Assembly: GCF_900078705.1 (NCBI RefSeq)
Contig: NZ_FKIF01000006.1
Span: forward strand, 1-64,000
Origin: Bordetella ansorpii
GTDB taxonomy: Bacteria; Pseudomonadota; Gammaproteobacteria; Burkholderiales; Burkholderiaceae_B
DNA length: 64,000 nucleotides
Direction: 5' to 3'
Shown in pieces: positions 36,408-46,667 of this stretch. The notes beneath the pieces were generated by a model that was not told the DNA's origin, ran no database searches, and worked only from the letters and a program-made list of their open reading frames with translations. Made by a program: the position numbers and the translations under genes. Position 1 is the stretch's first letter; each line of letters opens with the position of its first letter.

Positions 36408-37511
36408 TCAGCCCTGCCTGCCGCCCACCGTCCGTGCGAAGAAGAACCGCAACATCTCGCCCGTGGCATCCGGCCCCGCCGGATCCGTATAAGAACCGCT
36501 GTTCGTGCCGCCAGCCCAGGCGTGCCCCGCGCCATGGATCTCCCAGCGTTCGGCGACAACGTCTCCCGCAGCGTTGCGATAGGTGTGCCGGACACTCTGG
36601 CGCAGGCGGTTCGAGCCCGCCACGCGATCGGTCCGGACCTGGGCGGACGAACCGGCGCTGGCCACCGCCACCGCCTGGGCATTGCTGGGATGCACGGTGG
36701 CATCGCGGTCGCCGTGGAACACGATCGTCGGCACGCCGCTACCCGTGCGAGCGGGCTCGTTGGCGCCCCCGCCTTTCATCGCGGCCAGCGCCGAGGGCAG
36801 GTCCGACGCGACGCCCGGCGCCAGGCCGGAGTGCACGCCGGCCGCGGCATACAGGCCGGGATAGGCGCCAGCCAGGATGGCGGCCATCGCCCCGCCCGCG
36901 GACAGGCCGGCCACATAGACACGCTGGGGATCGATGGCGTGCGCTTCCATGACCGAACGCGTCATGCCCGCCAGAATGGCCGGCTCGCCGCGGTCCGCGC
37001 GCTGGTGATTGTGCTTGAACCAGTTCCAGCACCTCTGGGGATTGGCCTCCCGCGACTGGATGGGATACAGCACATAGAAGCCCTGAGCCCGCGCAGCATC
37101 GTTCATGGCGGTGCCGGCGGCAAAATCGTCGGCATCCTGCGTGCAGCCATGCAGCATGACCACCAGCGGCAAGGACTGGCCGTCCGCGTTGGGCGGCACG
37201 TAGAGCTTGTAATGCCGCAGTCCGACCGAGTTGCGGAACGATCCCGCAGTGAACGTATCGCCAGGCTGGCTGGAGGTGCGCACGGGCGCGGCGGCGCTCT
37301 CGTCGCGCGCCGCCCCTGCGCTGGACGAGGCGGCGGACGCCGGGATCTCGACGGCCTCGACGTCAATGACGTCGGCGTCCTCGCGGACGTCGCCGGCCGT
37401 GGGCGCGAGGCCGCGCAACGCGGCCTGGATCGCGGCCGTGGCGGCGCGCAGATCCCCCGACTGAGTAAGCCGGGCGGCCTGCTGCATGAACTGCTGGAAA
37501 TCAGGGTGCAT
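36408..37511 (-). CDS. PHB-depolymerase-type esterase (alpha/beta hydrolase)
   Basis: 367 residues. Residues ~1-95 form a helical/low-complexity region (MQQAARLTQSGDLRAATAAIQAAL, then Ala/Ser-rich). The alpha/beta-hydrolase has the oxyanion HGCTQ (121-125), the lipase box GLSAGG with Ser204, an HGDRDATVHPSNA segment for the acid, and GAGHAWAGG with the His. This matches the short-chain PHB depolymerase catalytic domain type 1, but there is no signal peptide, so it may act inside the cell, for example on poly-3-hydroxybutyrate granules or small esters. It follows a ribbon-helix-helix gene by 24 bases. Confidence 0.88.
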   Translation of the reverse strand: MHPDFQQFMQQAARLTQSGDLRAATAAIQAALRGLAPTAGDVREDADVIDVEAVEIPASAASSSAGAARDESAAAPVRTSSQPGDTFTAGSFRNSVGLRHYKLYVPPNADGQSLPLVVMLHGCTQDADDFAAGTAMNDAARAQGFYVLYPIQSREANPQRCWNWFKHNHQRADRGEPAILAGMTRSVMEAHAIDPQRVYVAGLSAGGAMAAILAGAYPGLYAAAGVHSGLAPGVASDLPSALAAMKGGGANEPARTGSGVPTIVFHGDRDATVHPSNAQAVAVASAGSSAQVRTDRVAGSNRLRQSVRHTYRNAAGDVVAERWEIHGAGHAWAGGTNSGSYTDPAGPDATGEMLRFFFARTVGGRQG

Positions 37512-37535
37512 GAAATACCTTTTCGGCGAGCGCGT

Positions 37536-37958
37536 TCAGCGAATGCGAGAACGCAAGGCGGCCTTGACGGCGGCGCTGGCATGCAGGGCGCCCAGGACCG
37601 TCAGGGATTCGATGGTGGCGAGCGCCAGTTCCGGCGTGACATCCGGGGCGATCGTCGCCAGCCCCAGCACCCGGATCTGCAGCATCTCGCCTCTTGCCTG
37701 CACCGCCAGCAGGTCCTCGGCGCGGTAATGCTGGATGCCCAGGACCAACGTCTTGCGGCTGACGGCCTGGCGTACGGCGTCGCCGTGCGCGGCCAACTGG
37801 TTGCGGATAGCGGTGCGGATCAGATCGGTGCGGTTCGCGTAGAAGCCTTCCTGGACCAACAGGTCTATCTGGCCCAGGTCGACGTAACCCAGGTTGATCG
37901 TGACCTTCTCATCGGCAGGCTTGGAAGCGGAAGCAAGGGCGGGAGTGGGTGGCGGCAT
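37536..37958 (-). CDS. Ribbon-helix-helix (CopG-like) regulator
   Basis: 140 residues. KVTINLGYVDLGQIDLLVQEGFYANRTDLIRTAIRNQLAAHGD (about 18-60) is a ribbon-helix-helix: a beta strand, helix A, then helix B starting NRTDLIRTAIR. The rest resembles the longer CopG-like proteins annotated beside PHB-depolymerase-type esterases. It is the first gene of a two-gene operon with the esterase. Upstream are ACCATCCA/TGGATGGT sites suited to a ribbon-helix-helix dimer, so it probably represses the operon. The signal is unknown. Confidence 0.78.
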   Translation of the reverse strand: MPPPTPALASASKPADEKVTINLGYVDLGQIDLLVQEGFYANRTDLIRTAIRNQLAAHGDAVRQAVSRKTLVLGIQHYRAEDLLAVQARGEMLQIRVLGLATIAPDVTPELALATIESLTVLGALHASAAVKAALRSRIR

Positions 37959-37972
37959 GAAAACATCATAAC

Positions 37973-38028
37973 ACCATCCACTTGGATGGTAAGTGGATTA
38001 TTTTTCCACCATTCATCTTGACCATCCA
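37973..38028. promoter_or_regulatory. Operator array of ACCATCCA half-sites before the RHH-esterase operon
   Basis: ACCATCCA-CT-TGGATGGT (37973-37990) is a perfect inverted repeat. A third copy ACCATCCA lies at 38021-38028, and GTGGA/TCCAC lies between. Ribbon-helix-helix dimers bind such short repeated half-sites. Confidence 0.6.
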
Positions 38029-38036
38029 AAGAAAAA

Positions 38037-38103
38037 AGCCCGTCTTGCCGACGCCTGGCATGAAGGAATCCCTCCACGGGCCAGACACTGGGCAAAACGG
38101 GCT
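38037..38103 (-). terminator. Long-armed terminator of the dnaK-dnaJ unit
   Basis: On the minus strand AGCCCGTTTTGCC (38103-38091) pairs with GGCAAGACGGGCT (38049-38037), one G-T pair, with a smaller TCTGGC/GCCAGG hairpin inside. TTTTTTC follows. It starts 35 bases past the dnaJ stop. Confidence 0.8.
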
Positions 38104-38137
38104 CGTCCATCGCGCCTTCATGGGAAGGCCGAGGCGG

Positions 38138-39274
38138 TCAGCTGAAGAACTCCTTCACCCGATCCGTCCACGACTTGCTCTGCGGCGAATGACGATCGCC
38201 GCCATCATTCAGCGAAGCCTCGAACTGGCGCAGGATCGATTTCTGCTCGTCGCTCAGGCGCACCGGCGTCTCGACCACCACGTGGCAATACAGATCGCCC
38301 GGATACCCGGCACGCACGCCGCGAATCCCCTTGCCACGCAACCGGAACGTCTTGCCGGACTGCGTACCCTCGGGAATCTGGATCTCGGCCTTCCCGCCCA
38401 GCGTGGGCACCTGCAGGTCGCCGCCCAACGCCGCCGTGGTGAACGGAATCGTCAGTTCGCAATGCAGGTCATCCCCATCGCGCTGGAAGATCTTGTGCTG
38501 CTTCAGGTGGATCTCGACGTACAGGTCGCCCGGAGGCCCGCCGTTGATGCCCGGCTCGCCGTTGCCGCTGGAACGGATGCGCATGCCGTCGTCGATGCCG
38601 GCGGGAATCTTCACCTGCAGCGTCTTGTTCTTGCGGATGCGGCCCACGCCATCGCAGGCGGGGCACGGATCGGTGATTTCCTTGCCGCTGCCGTGGCAGG
38701 TCGGGCAGGTCTGCTGCACGCTGAAGAAACCTTGCTGCATGCGCACGGCGCCCGCGCCATTGCAGGTGCGGCAGGTCTTGGGCGAAGTGCCCGGCTTGGC
38801 GCCGGAGCCATGGCAGGTGTCGCAGTTCTCCCAACTGGGCACGCGGATCTCGGTGTCGAAACCGGCCGCGGCCTGCTCCAGCGTGATCTCCAGCGAATAC
38901 TTCAGGTCGGCGCCGCGATACACCTGCGGACCGCCACCCCGGCGGCCACCGCCGGCAGCGCCGCCGAAGATCTCGCCGAAGATGTCGCCGAACGCATCCG
39001 CGAAGCCGCCGCCCATGCCGCCCGCCCCGCCCATGCCCGCGGCATTGGGATCGACGCCGGCATGGCCGTAGCGGTCGTAGGCCGCCCGTTTCTGTTCGTC
39101 GCCAAGGATCTCGTAGGCTTCCTTGGCTTCCTTGAACTTCTCCTCGGCGTCCTTGCTGTCCGGATTGCGGTCCGGATGGTATTTCATGGCCAGCTTCCGG
39201 TAGGCCTTCTTCAGTTCTTCGTCCGAGGCGTTCTTGGCGACACCAAGAATCTCGTAATAGTCGCGTTTTGCCAT
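38138..39274 (-). CDS. dnaJ: Molecular chaperone DnaJ
   Basis: 378-residue type I J-protein that stimulates DnaK ATPase and delivers unfolded clients. It has a J domain (1-70) with KYHPDRNPD, a Gly/Phe-rich linker (~75-115), four CxxCxGxG zinc motifs ([32 protein letters not shown]; ~145-205), and the C-terminal substrate domains. It lies 106 bases after dnaK. The gap holds a stable hairpin that may lower dnaJ levels relative to dnaK. It is followed by a terminator. Confidence 0.98.
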   Translation of the reverse strand: MAKRDYYEILGVAKNASDEELKKAYRKLAMKYHPDRNPDSKDAEEKFKEAKEAYEILGDEQKRAAYDRYGHAGVDPNAAGMGGAGGMGGGFADAFGDIFGEIFGGAAGGGRRGGGPQVYRGADLKYSLEITLEQAAAGFDTEIRVPSWENCDTCHGSGAKPGTSPKTCRTCNGAGAVRMQQGFFSVQQTCPTCHGSGKEITDPCPACDGVGRIRKNKTLQVKIPAGIDDGMRIRSSGNGEPGINGGPPGDLYVEIHLKQHKIFQRDGDDLHCELTIPFTTAALGGDLQVPTLGGKAEIQIPEGTQSGKTFRLRGKGIRGVRAGYPGDLYCHVVVETPVRLSDEQKSILRQFEASLNDGGDRHSPQSKSWTDRVKEFFS

Positions 39275-39326
39275 ATGGTCCGATGGGCTCCGGAAGGAGC
39301 GCTATTCCAGGTCCGTCTTAAACGAG

Positions 39327-39363
39327 CCCGCCCGGTAGGCGGATTTTCCGGCTACCGGGCGGG
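39327..39363 (-). terminator. Intercistronic dnaK-dnaJ hairpin (partial terminator or stabiliser)
   Basis: Perfect 12-bp stem (39327-39338 with 39352-39363). On the minus strand only CTCGTTTAAG follows, so termination would be incomplete. It likely sets the DnaK to DnaJ ratio or protects the dnaK mRNA end. Confidence 0.6.
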
Positions 39364-39380
39364 TGCGTGCGCGGCGCGCC

Positions 39381-41303
<1,923 letters not shown>

Positions 41304-41375
41304 GGTAGGTTGCCTTGAATGAAATTCTGGAATGCGAAGAGTTGGTAAAAACCCGTCGAAAAACTCGGTCCCAGC

Positions 41376-41801
41376 CTAACTGGGGTCGCCTGCAGGGTTT
41401 TCAAGTGCTGGCGACCCGCCTGCCGCCCCGGCCTGTTGCCGCCTGACCGCCTCCGTGAACCGCGGCAGGCCCGGCCAGCCGGTGATCCGGCCCAGCCGCT
41501 TGCCCGCCCGGTACAGCACGAAGGTGGGCACGCCATGCAGGCCGAACCGGCGGCCCAGGGGCTCGTCGGCGTACACGTCGGCCTCGAACCAGGTCAGGCC
41601 CAGGGCCAGCAGCGCGTCCTGGTGCAACAATGCCGTCTGCTTGAACAGATTGCAGTTGTAACAGTCCTGGCCCCACAGGAACACGCACCGCAGATCGTCC
41701 CCCGGCGCTTGCGCGACGGCAGCGTCGAAGTCGGCATGGCTGACGTGCCGCATGCCGAACAGGTCGAAGACCTGCGAGGGATCGAAGGAGGCGTTGCCCA
41801 T
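41376..41801 (-). CDS. Thioredoxin-fold protein with CYNC motif
   Basis: 141 residues with a thioredoxin fold. The redox motif WGQDCYNC (about 45-52) replaces the classical WCGPC, and a cis-Pro occurs in HGVPTFVLYRAGKRLGRITGW. There is no signal peptide, so it is cytoplasmic. It is inserted between grpE and dnaK, an arrangement I recall from Bordetella-type genomes. Probable role: a disulfide reductase or holdase in heat/oxidative stress. The dnaK sigma-32 promoter overlaps its last codons. ATG 41801 is preferred because upstream frame text is the grpE antisense frame. Confidence 0.85.
   Translation of the reverse strand: MGNASFDPSQVFDLFGMRHVSHADFDAAVAQAPGDDLRCVFLWGQDCYNCNLFKQTALLHQDALLALGLTWFEADVYADEPLGRRFGLHGVPTFVLYRAGKRLGRITGWPGLPRFTEAVRRQQAGAAGGSPALENPAGDPS
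41378..41405 (-). promoter_or_regulatory. Sigma-32 heat-shock promoter of dnaK
   Basis: CTTGAAA (41405-41399), 13 bases, CCCCAGTT (41385-41378) on the minus strand. This matches the CTTGAAA-N(11-16)-CCCCATNT pattern except at one or two -10 bases. Confidence 0.75.
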
Positions 41802-41829
41802 GGTGGGGATCGCGTTGGCCCGGGTCCGA

Positions 41830-42390
41830 TCAGTTGCCGGCGGCGACCACGACCAGCGCGGGGCGCAGGGTACGGTCGGCGATGGCGTAGCCCTTCTGCA
41901 GCAGTTGCACCACCGTATTGGCGGGCTGCTCGGCGGGCACCGACGAAATGGCCTGGTGCTGATGCGGATCGAACTTGTCACCCTGGGCCGGCGCGATGTC
42001 CTTGAGCATGTTGCGCTCGAAGGCGGACGACAGCTGCTTCAGGGTCACTTCGACGCCTTCACGCAGGTTTTCGACGGTTTGTTCGGGCTGGGCCAGCGCC
42101 GCCTCCAGGCTGTCCTTGACCGGCACCAGGCTTTCGGCGAACGACTCGATGCCGAACTTGCGGGCCTTGGACACGTCTTCCTGGGCTCGGCGGCGCACGT
42201 TCTCACCTTCGGCCATGGCGCGCAGGGTCTGTTCCTGGGCCGCCTTCTGGGCTGCCTGGGCGGCGTCGAGCTCGGCGCGCAGCGCGGCGATCTCGGCCTG
42301 CAGGGCCTCGACGCTGTCCAGCGCCGGGGCGGCAGCGGCTTCACCGGCTTGCTCAGGGGTGGAATCGACAGGCTCTTGGGGTGCCGTCAT
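41830..42390 (-). CDS. grpE: Nucleotide exchange factor GrpE
   Basis: 186 residues. A Ala/Glu-rich coiled coil (about 20-75) is followed by the GrpE core [37 protein letters not shown] and the beta-domain signature [40 protein letters not shown]. It releases ADP from DnaK. GGAGG precedes ATG 42390. A perfect sigma-32-type promoter lies about 40-67 bases upstream. First gene of the grpE-trx-dnaK-dnaJ block. Confidence 0.98.
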   Translation of the reverse strand: MTAPQEPVDSTPEQAGEAAAAPALDSVEALQAEIAALRAELDAAQAAQKAAQEQTLRAMAEGENVRRRAQEDVSKARKFGIESFAESLVPVKDSLEAALAQPEQTVENLREGVEVTLKQLSSAFERNMLKDIAPAQGDKFDPHQHQAISSVPAEQPANTVVQLLQKGYAIADRTLRPALVVVAAGN

Positions 42391-42429
42391 GGGGTCCTCC
42401 GGAAAGTGTTTCGATGGGGTCGCCCAGCA

Positions 42430-42457
42430 CGATGGGGACGAATGCCCCTGTTTCAAG
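42430..42457 (-). promoter_or_regulatory. Sigma-32 heat-shock promoter of grpE
   Basis: CTTGAAA (42457-42451), 13 bases, CCCCATCG (42437-42430) on the minus strand. It is close to the consensus, with the same spacing as the dnaK promoter. Confidence 0.8.
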
Positions 42458-42549
42458 TCCGGTCTTGAAAGAAAATCGAGGTGGGGTGGCGTATTCCGGG
42501 GCAAAAGCGGGGCCGGAGCGCCACCCGGCCGGTCCTGGCGGAATGGCCG

Positions 42550-42780
42550 TTACTGCTTGCCGGGTTGGGACGGGGCCGCCGGGTCGCTGGCGGGGAAAGT
42601 GTCTTCGAGGGCCTCGTCTACCGACTGGTCATGGCCGGTCTTGCGGTCTTCGGGGTCCTTGCCGGTGTCGATCGAGACGGGATCGCTGGCCGGAAAGGTG
42701 TCGTCCAGGGCGTCATCCAGCTCGCGCTCGAGCGGATCCTTTTCGCCTGTACGGGGGTGGGATTTCTGCTTGGTCGTCAT
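42550..42780 (-). CDS. Small acidic protein with duplicated DTFPASDP motif
   Basis: 76 residues. It contains two near-copies of the same 14-residue unit: DDALDDTFPASDPVS and DEALEDTFPASDPAA, joined by a charged linker. The protein is hydrophilic and probably largely unstructured. I recall the LDxTFPASDP motif from many small uncharacterised proteobacterial proteins, often singly. No function is known. GGAGG precedes ATG 42780. Its position upstream of grpE on the same strand may let it share heat-shock control, but it has no visible sigma-32 promoter of its own. Confidence 0.75.
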   Translation of the reverse strand: MTTKQKSHPRTGEKDPLERELDDALDDTFPASDPVSIDTGKDPEDRKTGHDQSVDEALEDTFPASDPAAPSQPGKQ

Positions 42781-42920
42781 ACGCAGCCTCCTGGTTTAAC
42801 CTGCGAGAAAGCTCGCGAGCCTGCATTGCGCAGCAAGAAGCATGCCTCGGCCTCTGGGCGCCCGTGCAAACGCCGCCCGGCTCGCCCCGGGGCGGCATGC
42901 CGCCGCAGAAGTCTTCCGGC

Positions 42921-42960
42921 CCCGCTTTACCGGCCCTGGCCCCGCTTTACCGGCCCTGGC
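42921..42960. repeat. 20-bp tandem duplication at the end of hemH
   Basis: The 20-base unit CCCGCTTTACCGGCCCTGGC occurs twice without a gap; the downstream copy (42941-42960) includes the hemH stop codon. Confidence 0.85.
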
Positions 42961-44047
42961 CCGGCGCGACCGGCCAGCCTTGCAGGTTCGCGTCGACGAT
43001 GTCCGTCAGCGCCGCCGTCCAGGCCGGGCTGTCGTTCAGGGCCGGAATGTAGCGGAACTGCTTGCCGCCCGCCTCCAGGAAGGCATGCCGGCATTCCTGG
43101 TTGATTTCTTCCAGGGTCTCCAGGCAGTCGGCCACGAACCCCGGGCAGGCCACGTCCACCGACGTGATGCCGCGGCGCGCCAGCTCCTTCAGGGTGGGCT
43201 CGGTATACGGCTCGAGCCAGCGCGCCGATCCGAAGCGGCTCTGGAACGTGACTTCCATCTGCCCGGCCGACAGGCCCAGGCGCTCGCGCAGCAATTGCGC
43301 CGTCTGCATGCAGTCGCGGTAATACGGGTCGCCCAGCTCGATGGAATAGCGCGGCAGGCCGTGAAAGCTGAGCAGCAGCAGTTGCGGCCGGCCGTTGGCC
43401 TGCCAGTGCGACTCGATGCGCTCGGCCAGGGCGCCGATGTAGCCCGGATCGGTATGGAAACGCTTGATGAAGCGCAGCGCCGGCTGGTCGCGCAGCCGCG
43501 CGGCATGCGCGCTGACGGCATCGACCGCGGTGGCGGTGGTGCTGGCGGCGTACTGCGGGTACAGCGGCACGGCCAGGATATGTTCGCAGCCACGCTTGCG
43601 CAGCGCCGCCACCGCGTCGGGAACCGAGGGGTTGCCATAGCGCATGGCCAGCTCGACCTCGACGTCGCGGCCACGCTCGCGCAGCGCCTGGGCCACACCG
43701 TCGGCCTGCTGGCGGCTGTAGACCATCAGCGGCGAACCGCCATCCATCCAGATGCCGCGATAGCGCGGCTCGAGCTTCTTTGGCCGCAGCGTCAGCACCA
43801 GGCAGTGCAGGATGGGCTTCCAGAGATAGCGCGGGATCTCGATGACGCGCGGATCGGACAGGAACTCGCGCAGGTACTTGCGGATGTCGCCCCTGGACGG
43901 GGTGTCGGGCGTGCCCAGGTTCAGCAGCAGGACGCCGACCCGGCCCGGTCCGGTGATGGGCGGATTCTCGTCGAACAGGTCGACCTGGGCCGGCGCCTCG
44001 GGCAGGAATCGCTCGGGCCACAAATACTTGAACAAGCGTAGGAACAC
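42947..44047 (-). CDS. hemH: Ferrochelatase HemH
   Basis: 366 residues. It inserts Fe2+ into protoporphyrin IX in the last step of heme synthesis. GVLLLNLGTPDTPSRGDIRKYLREFLSDPRVIEIP (near residues 38-72), VPLYPQYAASTTATAVD, LLLLSFHGLPRYSIELGDPYYRDC with the catalytic His and VDVACPGFVADCLETLEEI with the acidic partner are all in place. An AGGGGG at 44058-44053 is followed five bases later by GTG 44047, giving MFLRLFKYLWPERF. GTG 44053 would lie inside that ribosome site, so I prefer 44047. Confidence 0.96.
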   Translation of the reverse strand: MFLRLFKYLWPERFLPEAPAQVDLFDENPPITGPGRVGVLLLNLGTPDTPSRGDIRKYLREFLSDPRVIEIPRYLWKPILHCLVLTLRPKKLEPRYRGIWMDGGSPLMVYSRQQADGVAQALRERGRDVEVELAMRYGNPSVPDAVAALRKRGCEHILAVPLYPQYAASTTATAVDAVSAHAARLRDQPALRFIKRFHTDPGYIGALAERIESHWQANGRPQLLLLSFHGLPRYSIELGDPYYRDCMQTAQLLRERLGLSAGQMEVTFQSRFGSARWLEPYTEPTLKELARRGITSVDVACPGFVADCLETLEEINQECRHAFLEAGGKQFRYIPALNDSPAWTAALTDIVDANLQGWPVAPGQGR

Positions 44048-44106
44048 ACACACCCCCTATGGCGGCTCGCCCGCGGCGCAAGCCGTTTGTCGTGTTGAAT
44101 GGATTT

Positions 44107-45114
44107 TTACGGGTGGTTATGGCTCAGTGCGTTGGACAGCAGCCGCGCCGTGATGTCGACGATGGGAATGACCCGCTCGTAGGCCATGCGCGTGGGGCCG
44201 ATGACCCCCAGCGTGCCCACCACCTTGCCATCGACTCCATACGGCGCGGTGATCACCGAGACCTCTTCGAATGGCACCAGTTGCGAATCGCCGCCGATGT
44301 AGATCTGCACGCCCTGCGCGCGGCTGGAGACGTCCAGCAATTGCAGCAGGTCGGTCTTCTGCTCGAAAAGGGAGAACATCTTGCGCAGCCGGTCCATGTC
44401 GGACGCGATGTCGGTGACGTCCAGCAGCTTGCGCTCGCCGGAGATGACCACGGCATCGCCATCGTCGGCGGCCTCGGCGCTGGCCTCGACGGCCGCCTGC
44501 ATCAGCTTGGAGATGTCTTCGCGCAGTTGCGCCAGTTCGGTCGACAGCGTGCGGCGCACCGCGTCGAAGGACTTGCCCGAGAAATGCACATTGAAGAAAT
44601 TGCCGGCCTCGGTCAGTTCGGCATCGGTGTAGTCGCGCTGGGCGGCCAGGATGCGGTTCTGCACGTCGCCGTCGGGCGTGACGATGATCAGCAGCACCCG
44701 GCGCTCGGACAGGCGGATGAACTCGATCTGGCGAAACACCTGCGACCGCTTGGGCGTGAGCACCACGCCGGCGAACTGGCTGAGATTGGACAGCAGCGCG
44801 GCCGCGGCGTTGACCGCGCGGGCCGGGTCGGACATGGGCAGCATGTCGCTGACGCTGGGCTGGTGCAACTGGTAGGCGCGCACGGCCAGCAGCGAGTCGA
44901 CGAACATGCGGTAGCCGCGCGGCGTGGGCACGCGCCCGGCCGAGGTATGGGGGCTGTGGATCAGGCCCTGGTCTTCGAGGTCGGCCATGACGTTGCGGAT
45001 GGTGGCCGGCGACAGGTCGAAGACTTTGGACAGCGTGCGCGAACCGACAGGCTGCCCGTCGGCGATATAGCGTTCTATCAACGCTTTGAGCAGTGCGCGT
45101 GCGCGATCATCCAT
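44107..45114 (-). CDS. hrcA: Heat-inducible transcription repressor HrcA
   Basis: 335 residues. The N-terminal winged HTH ([66 protein letters not shown]) and the GAF-like inserted domain match HrcA. It represses genes bearing a CIRCE element (usually groESL) and is refolded by GroEL. I find no CIRCE sequence in the window, and grpE and dnaK here show sigma-32-type promoters instead, so its targets lie elsewhere. An AGGGGG site abuts ATG 45114. The start and length are normal. Confidence 0.97.
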   Translation of the reverse strand: MDDRARALLKALIERYIADGQPVGSRTLSKVFDLSPATIRNVMADLEDQGLIHSPHTSAGRVPTPRGYRMFVDSLLAVRAYQLHQPSVSDMLPMSDPARAVNAAAALLSNLSQFAGVVLTPKRSQVFRQIEFIRLSERRVLLIIVTPDGDVQNRILAAQRDYTDAELTEAGNFFNVHFSGKSFDAVRRTLSTELAQLREDISKLMQAAVEASAEAADDGDAVVISGERKLLDVTDIASDMDRLRKMFSLFEQKTDLLQLLDVSSRAQGVQIYIGGDSQLVPFEEVSVITAPYGVDGKVVGTLGVIGPTRMAYERVIPIVDITARLLSNALSHNHP

Positions 45115-45222
45115 CCCCCTATTTTAGGGAATCTTTTTGAAACGCGCCGACTTTTGCGCCGGACACGCCGCGACCCGCGGTTTCATTGGCCGGCAAGCCC
45201 GGCGGGAAGGCTCCGGAGGGCG

Positions 45223-45981
45223 TCAGATGCCGTCGCCCAGGGCGCTGGCGACGGCCTGCCGGGCCACGCTGTCCGCAGGCCCCACCACCGCATACAGCAC
45301 GCCCTGCAGCGACCCGTAGCGCGTCAGCAGCCCGCCGTCGGCCCGCTCCCCCCGGGGCAGCATCCGCAGCGGCGACTCGGGCGGCCGCAGATAGAAGCTC
45401 AGCACCTGGCCGTCCGCGTCCTGATACAGGATCATCGCCGCCGCCCCGCTTTCCGTGGCGAACAACCGTCCGCCCACAGGGGTGAATCCGGCGCCGGCCA
45501 GATCGGGCAGCCGTGCCGACTTGCCCATGCTGCGGTCCACCCAGGCCTGCAGGGCCGGAACACTCGACGCCGCGACGTCCACCCGGGCGCCGCGATCGGA
45601 CACCATGAGCTTGTAGGCGGCGATGGCATCGCTCATCGGCAGGGAGACGCGGGCGGTGGCCTGCCAGCCGCGCGCCTGCCACCCCCCCATGGCGCCCAGC
45701 GTCAGGCACACGGCCAGGGACGCGGCCAGGGCCAGCCGGGCCCGGACGCGCTGGCCGCGCCGGGCGCGAATGGCCACGGGGTCCAGGGCAGGATTGTCGG
45801 GGGGCAGCGGCATGCCTGCCAGCGCCGCACGCAGATCGTGCGTCTGCCGCTGCCACTGCCGCACCTGCGCTGCGCGCTCCGGATCGCCGGCCAGGAACTG
45901 TTCGACGGCCCGCCTCGCCGGTTCGTCCAGCAGGCCATCCACATAGGCATGCAGCGTGTCGTCACTGGGGGGCTGGTTCAT
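45223..45981 (-). CDS. Membrane anti-sigma factor of the ECF pair
   Basis: 252 residues. A cytoplasmic N-terminal sigma-binding domain (SDDTLHAYVDGLLDEPARRAVEQFLAGDPERAAQVRQWQRQTHDLRAAL, about 5-53) is followed by one membrane helix (LALAASLAVCLTLGAMGGW, ~78-96) and a periplasmic domain. No CxxC/HC2 zinc motif is visible, so it is not a ZAS-type. It should hold the ECF sigma factor inactive until an envelope or oxidant signal. ATG 45981 overlaps the sigma stop (ATGA). The longer frame start is a shadow of the sigma gene. Confidence 0.9.
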   Translation of the reverse strand: MNQPPSDDTLHAYVDGLLDEPARRAVEQFLAGDPERAAQVRQWQRQTHDLRAALAGMPLPPDNPALDPVAIRARRGQRVRARLALAASLAVCLTLGAMGGWQARGWQATARVSLPMSDAIAAYKLMVSDRGARVDVAASSVPALQAWVDRSMGKSARLPDLAGAGFTPVGGRLFATESGAAAMILYQDADGQVLSFYLRPPESPLRMLPRGERADGGLLTRYGSLQGVLYAVVGPADSVARQAVASALGDGI

Positions 45982-46493
45982 TTCATCACTCGGAGTAAAG
46001 GGGCGGCGCGCTTGCCATTGTCCAGTTGGCGCAAGGCGGCGCGGGCGCGCGACAGGCGCGACATCACCGTGCCGATGGGGATGCCCAGCAGATCGGAGAC
46101 CTCCTGGTAGCTGTAGCCCTCGACGGCGACCAGCAGCAGCAGGGTGCGCTGCGGTTCGGGAAGATGGCCGAAGGCCTCCAGCGTGCCCCGGACCACGGCC
46201 ACGTCCTCGGCGGACGGCCAATGCGGCTCCCCGGGTTCGTGCAGGCGGCCCAGCAGCCATGCATAGCGCTTGGCGCTGCGCTGGCTGTCCAGGAAGCGCC
46301 GGTACAGGATGGTGAAGAGCCAACTGCGCAGGGCGTCTTCCTCGCGCCGGCTGGCCCAGTGCGACAGGGCGCGCTCCAGCGTCGACTGCACCAGGTCGTC
46401 GGCGGCATGGACGTCGCGCGTCAGCCAGAGCGCGAAGCGGCGCAGCCGCGGAATCAGCTCCCGCAGTTGGTCGTCGAGATCGAAGGATGACAT
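45978..46493 (-). CDS. RNA polymerase ECF sigma factor
   Basis: 171 residues. Region 2 (RLRRFALWLTRDVHAADDLVQSTLERALSHW, then SWLFTILYRRFLDSQR) and region 4 (LPEPQRTLLLLVAVEGYSYQEVSDLLGIPIGTVMSRLSRARAALRQL) are complete. The gene is preceded by a GGAATAA-N14-CGTC promoter identical in layout to the one before the divergent catalase-like gene, so it very likely directs its own transcription and that of the catalase/b561 operon. It overlaps its anti-sigma gene by four bases. Confidence 0.94.
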   Translation of the reverse strand: MSSFDLDDQLRELIPRLRRFALWLTRDVHAADDLVQSTLERALSHWASRREEDALRSWLFTILYRRFLDSQRSAKRYAWLLGRLHEPGEPHWPSAEDVAVVRGTLEAFGHLPEPQRTLLLLVAVEGYSYQEVSDLLGIPIGTVMSRLSRARAALRQLDNGKRAAPLLRVMK

Positions 46494-46548
46494 GGCCGTC
46501 GGATACCCAGGGGGACGCAGCAGGGAGGGTGCGCCATCGGAAGTGTAA

Positions 46549-46573
46549 GACGCCGCCGCCGCCCGCTTATTCC
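46549..46573 (-). promoter_or_regulatory. ECF-type promoter of the sigma/anti-sigma operon
   Basis: The minus strand reads GGAATAA (46573-46567), 14 bases, CGTC (46552-46549). It is the same pattern as the divergent promoter at 46598. Confidence 0.65.
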
Positions 46574-46597
46574 CTCGCCCGCCAGGAAACTCTGTCT

Positions 46598-46622
46598 GGA
46601 ATAAAAGCCGCCGGGCCGCGTC
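46598..46622 (+). promoter_or_regulatory. ECF-type promoter of the catalase-like/b561 operon
   Basis: GGAATAA (46598-46604), 14 bases, CGTC (46619-46622), about 45 bases before ATG 46668. Confidence 0.65.
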
Positions 46623-46667
46623 CCACGTCTATTCGACACAGGGCCTGCGGCCCGGGAGTGGATTCAC

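Noticed and set aside
45115-45222. CIRCE element before hrcA
   Set aside because: I looked for TTAGCACTC-N9-GAGTGCTAA and found no match here or before grpE/dnaK.
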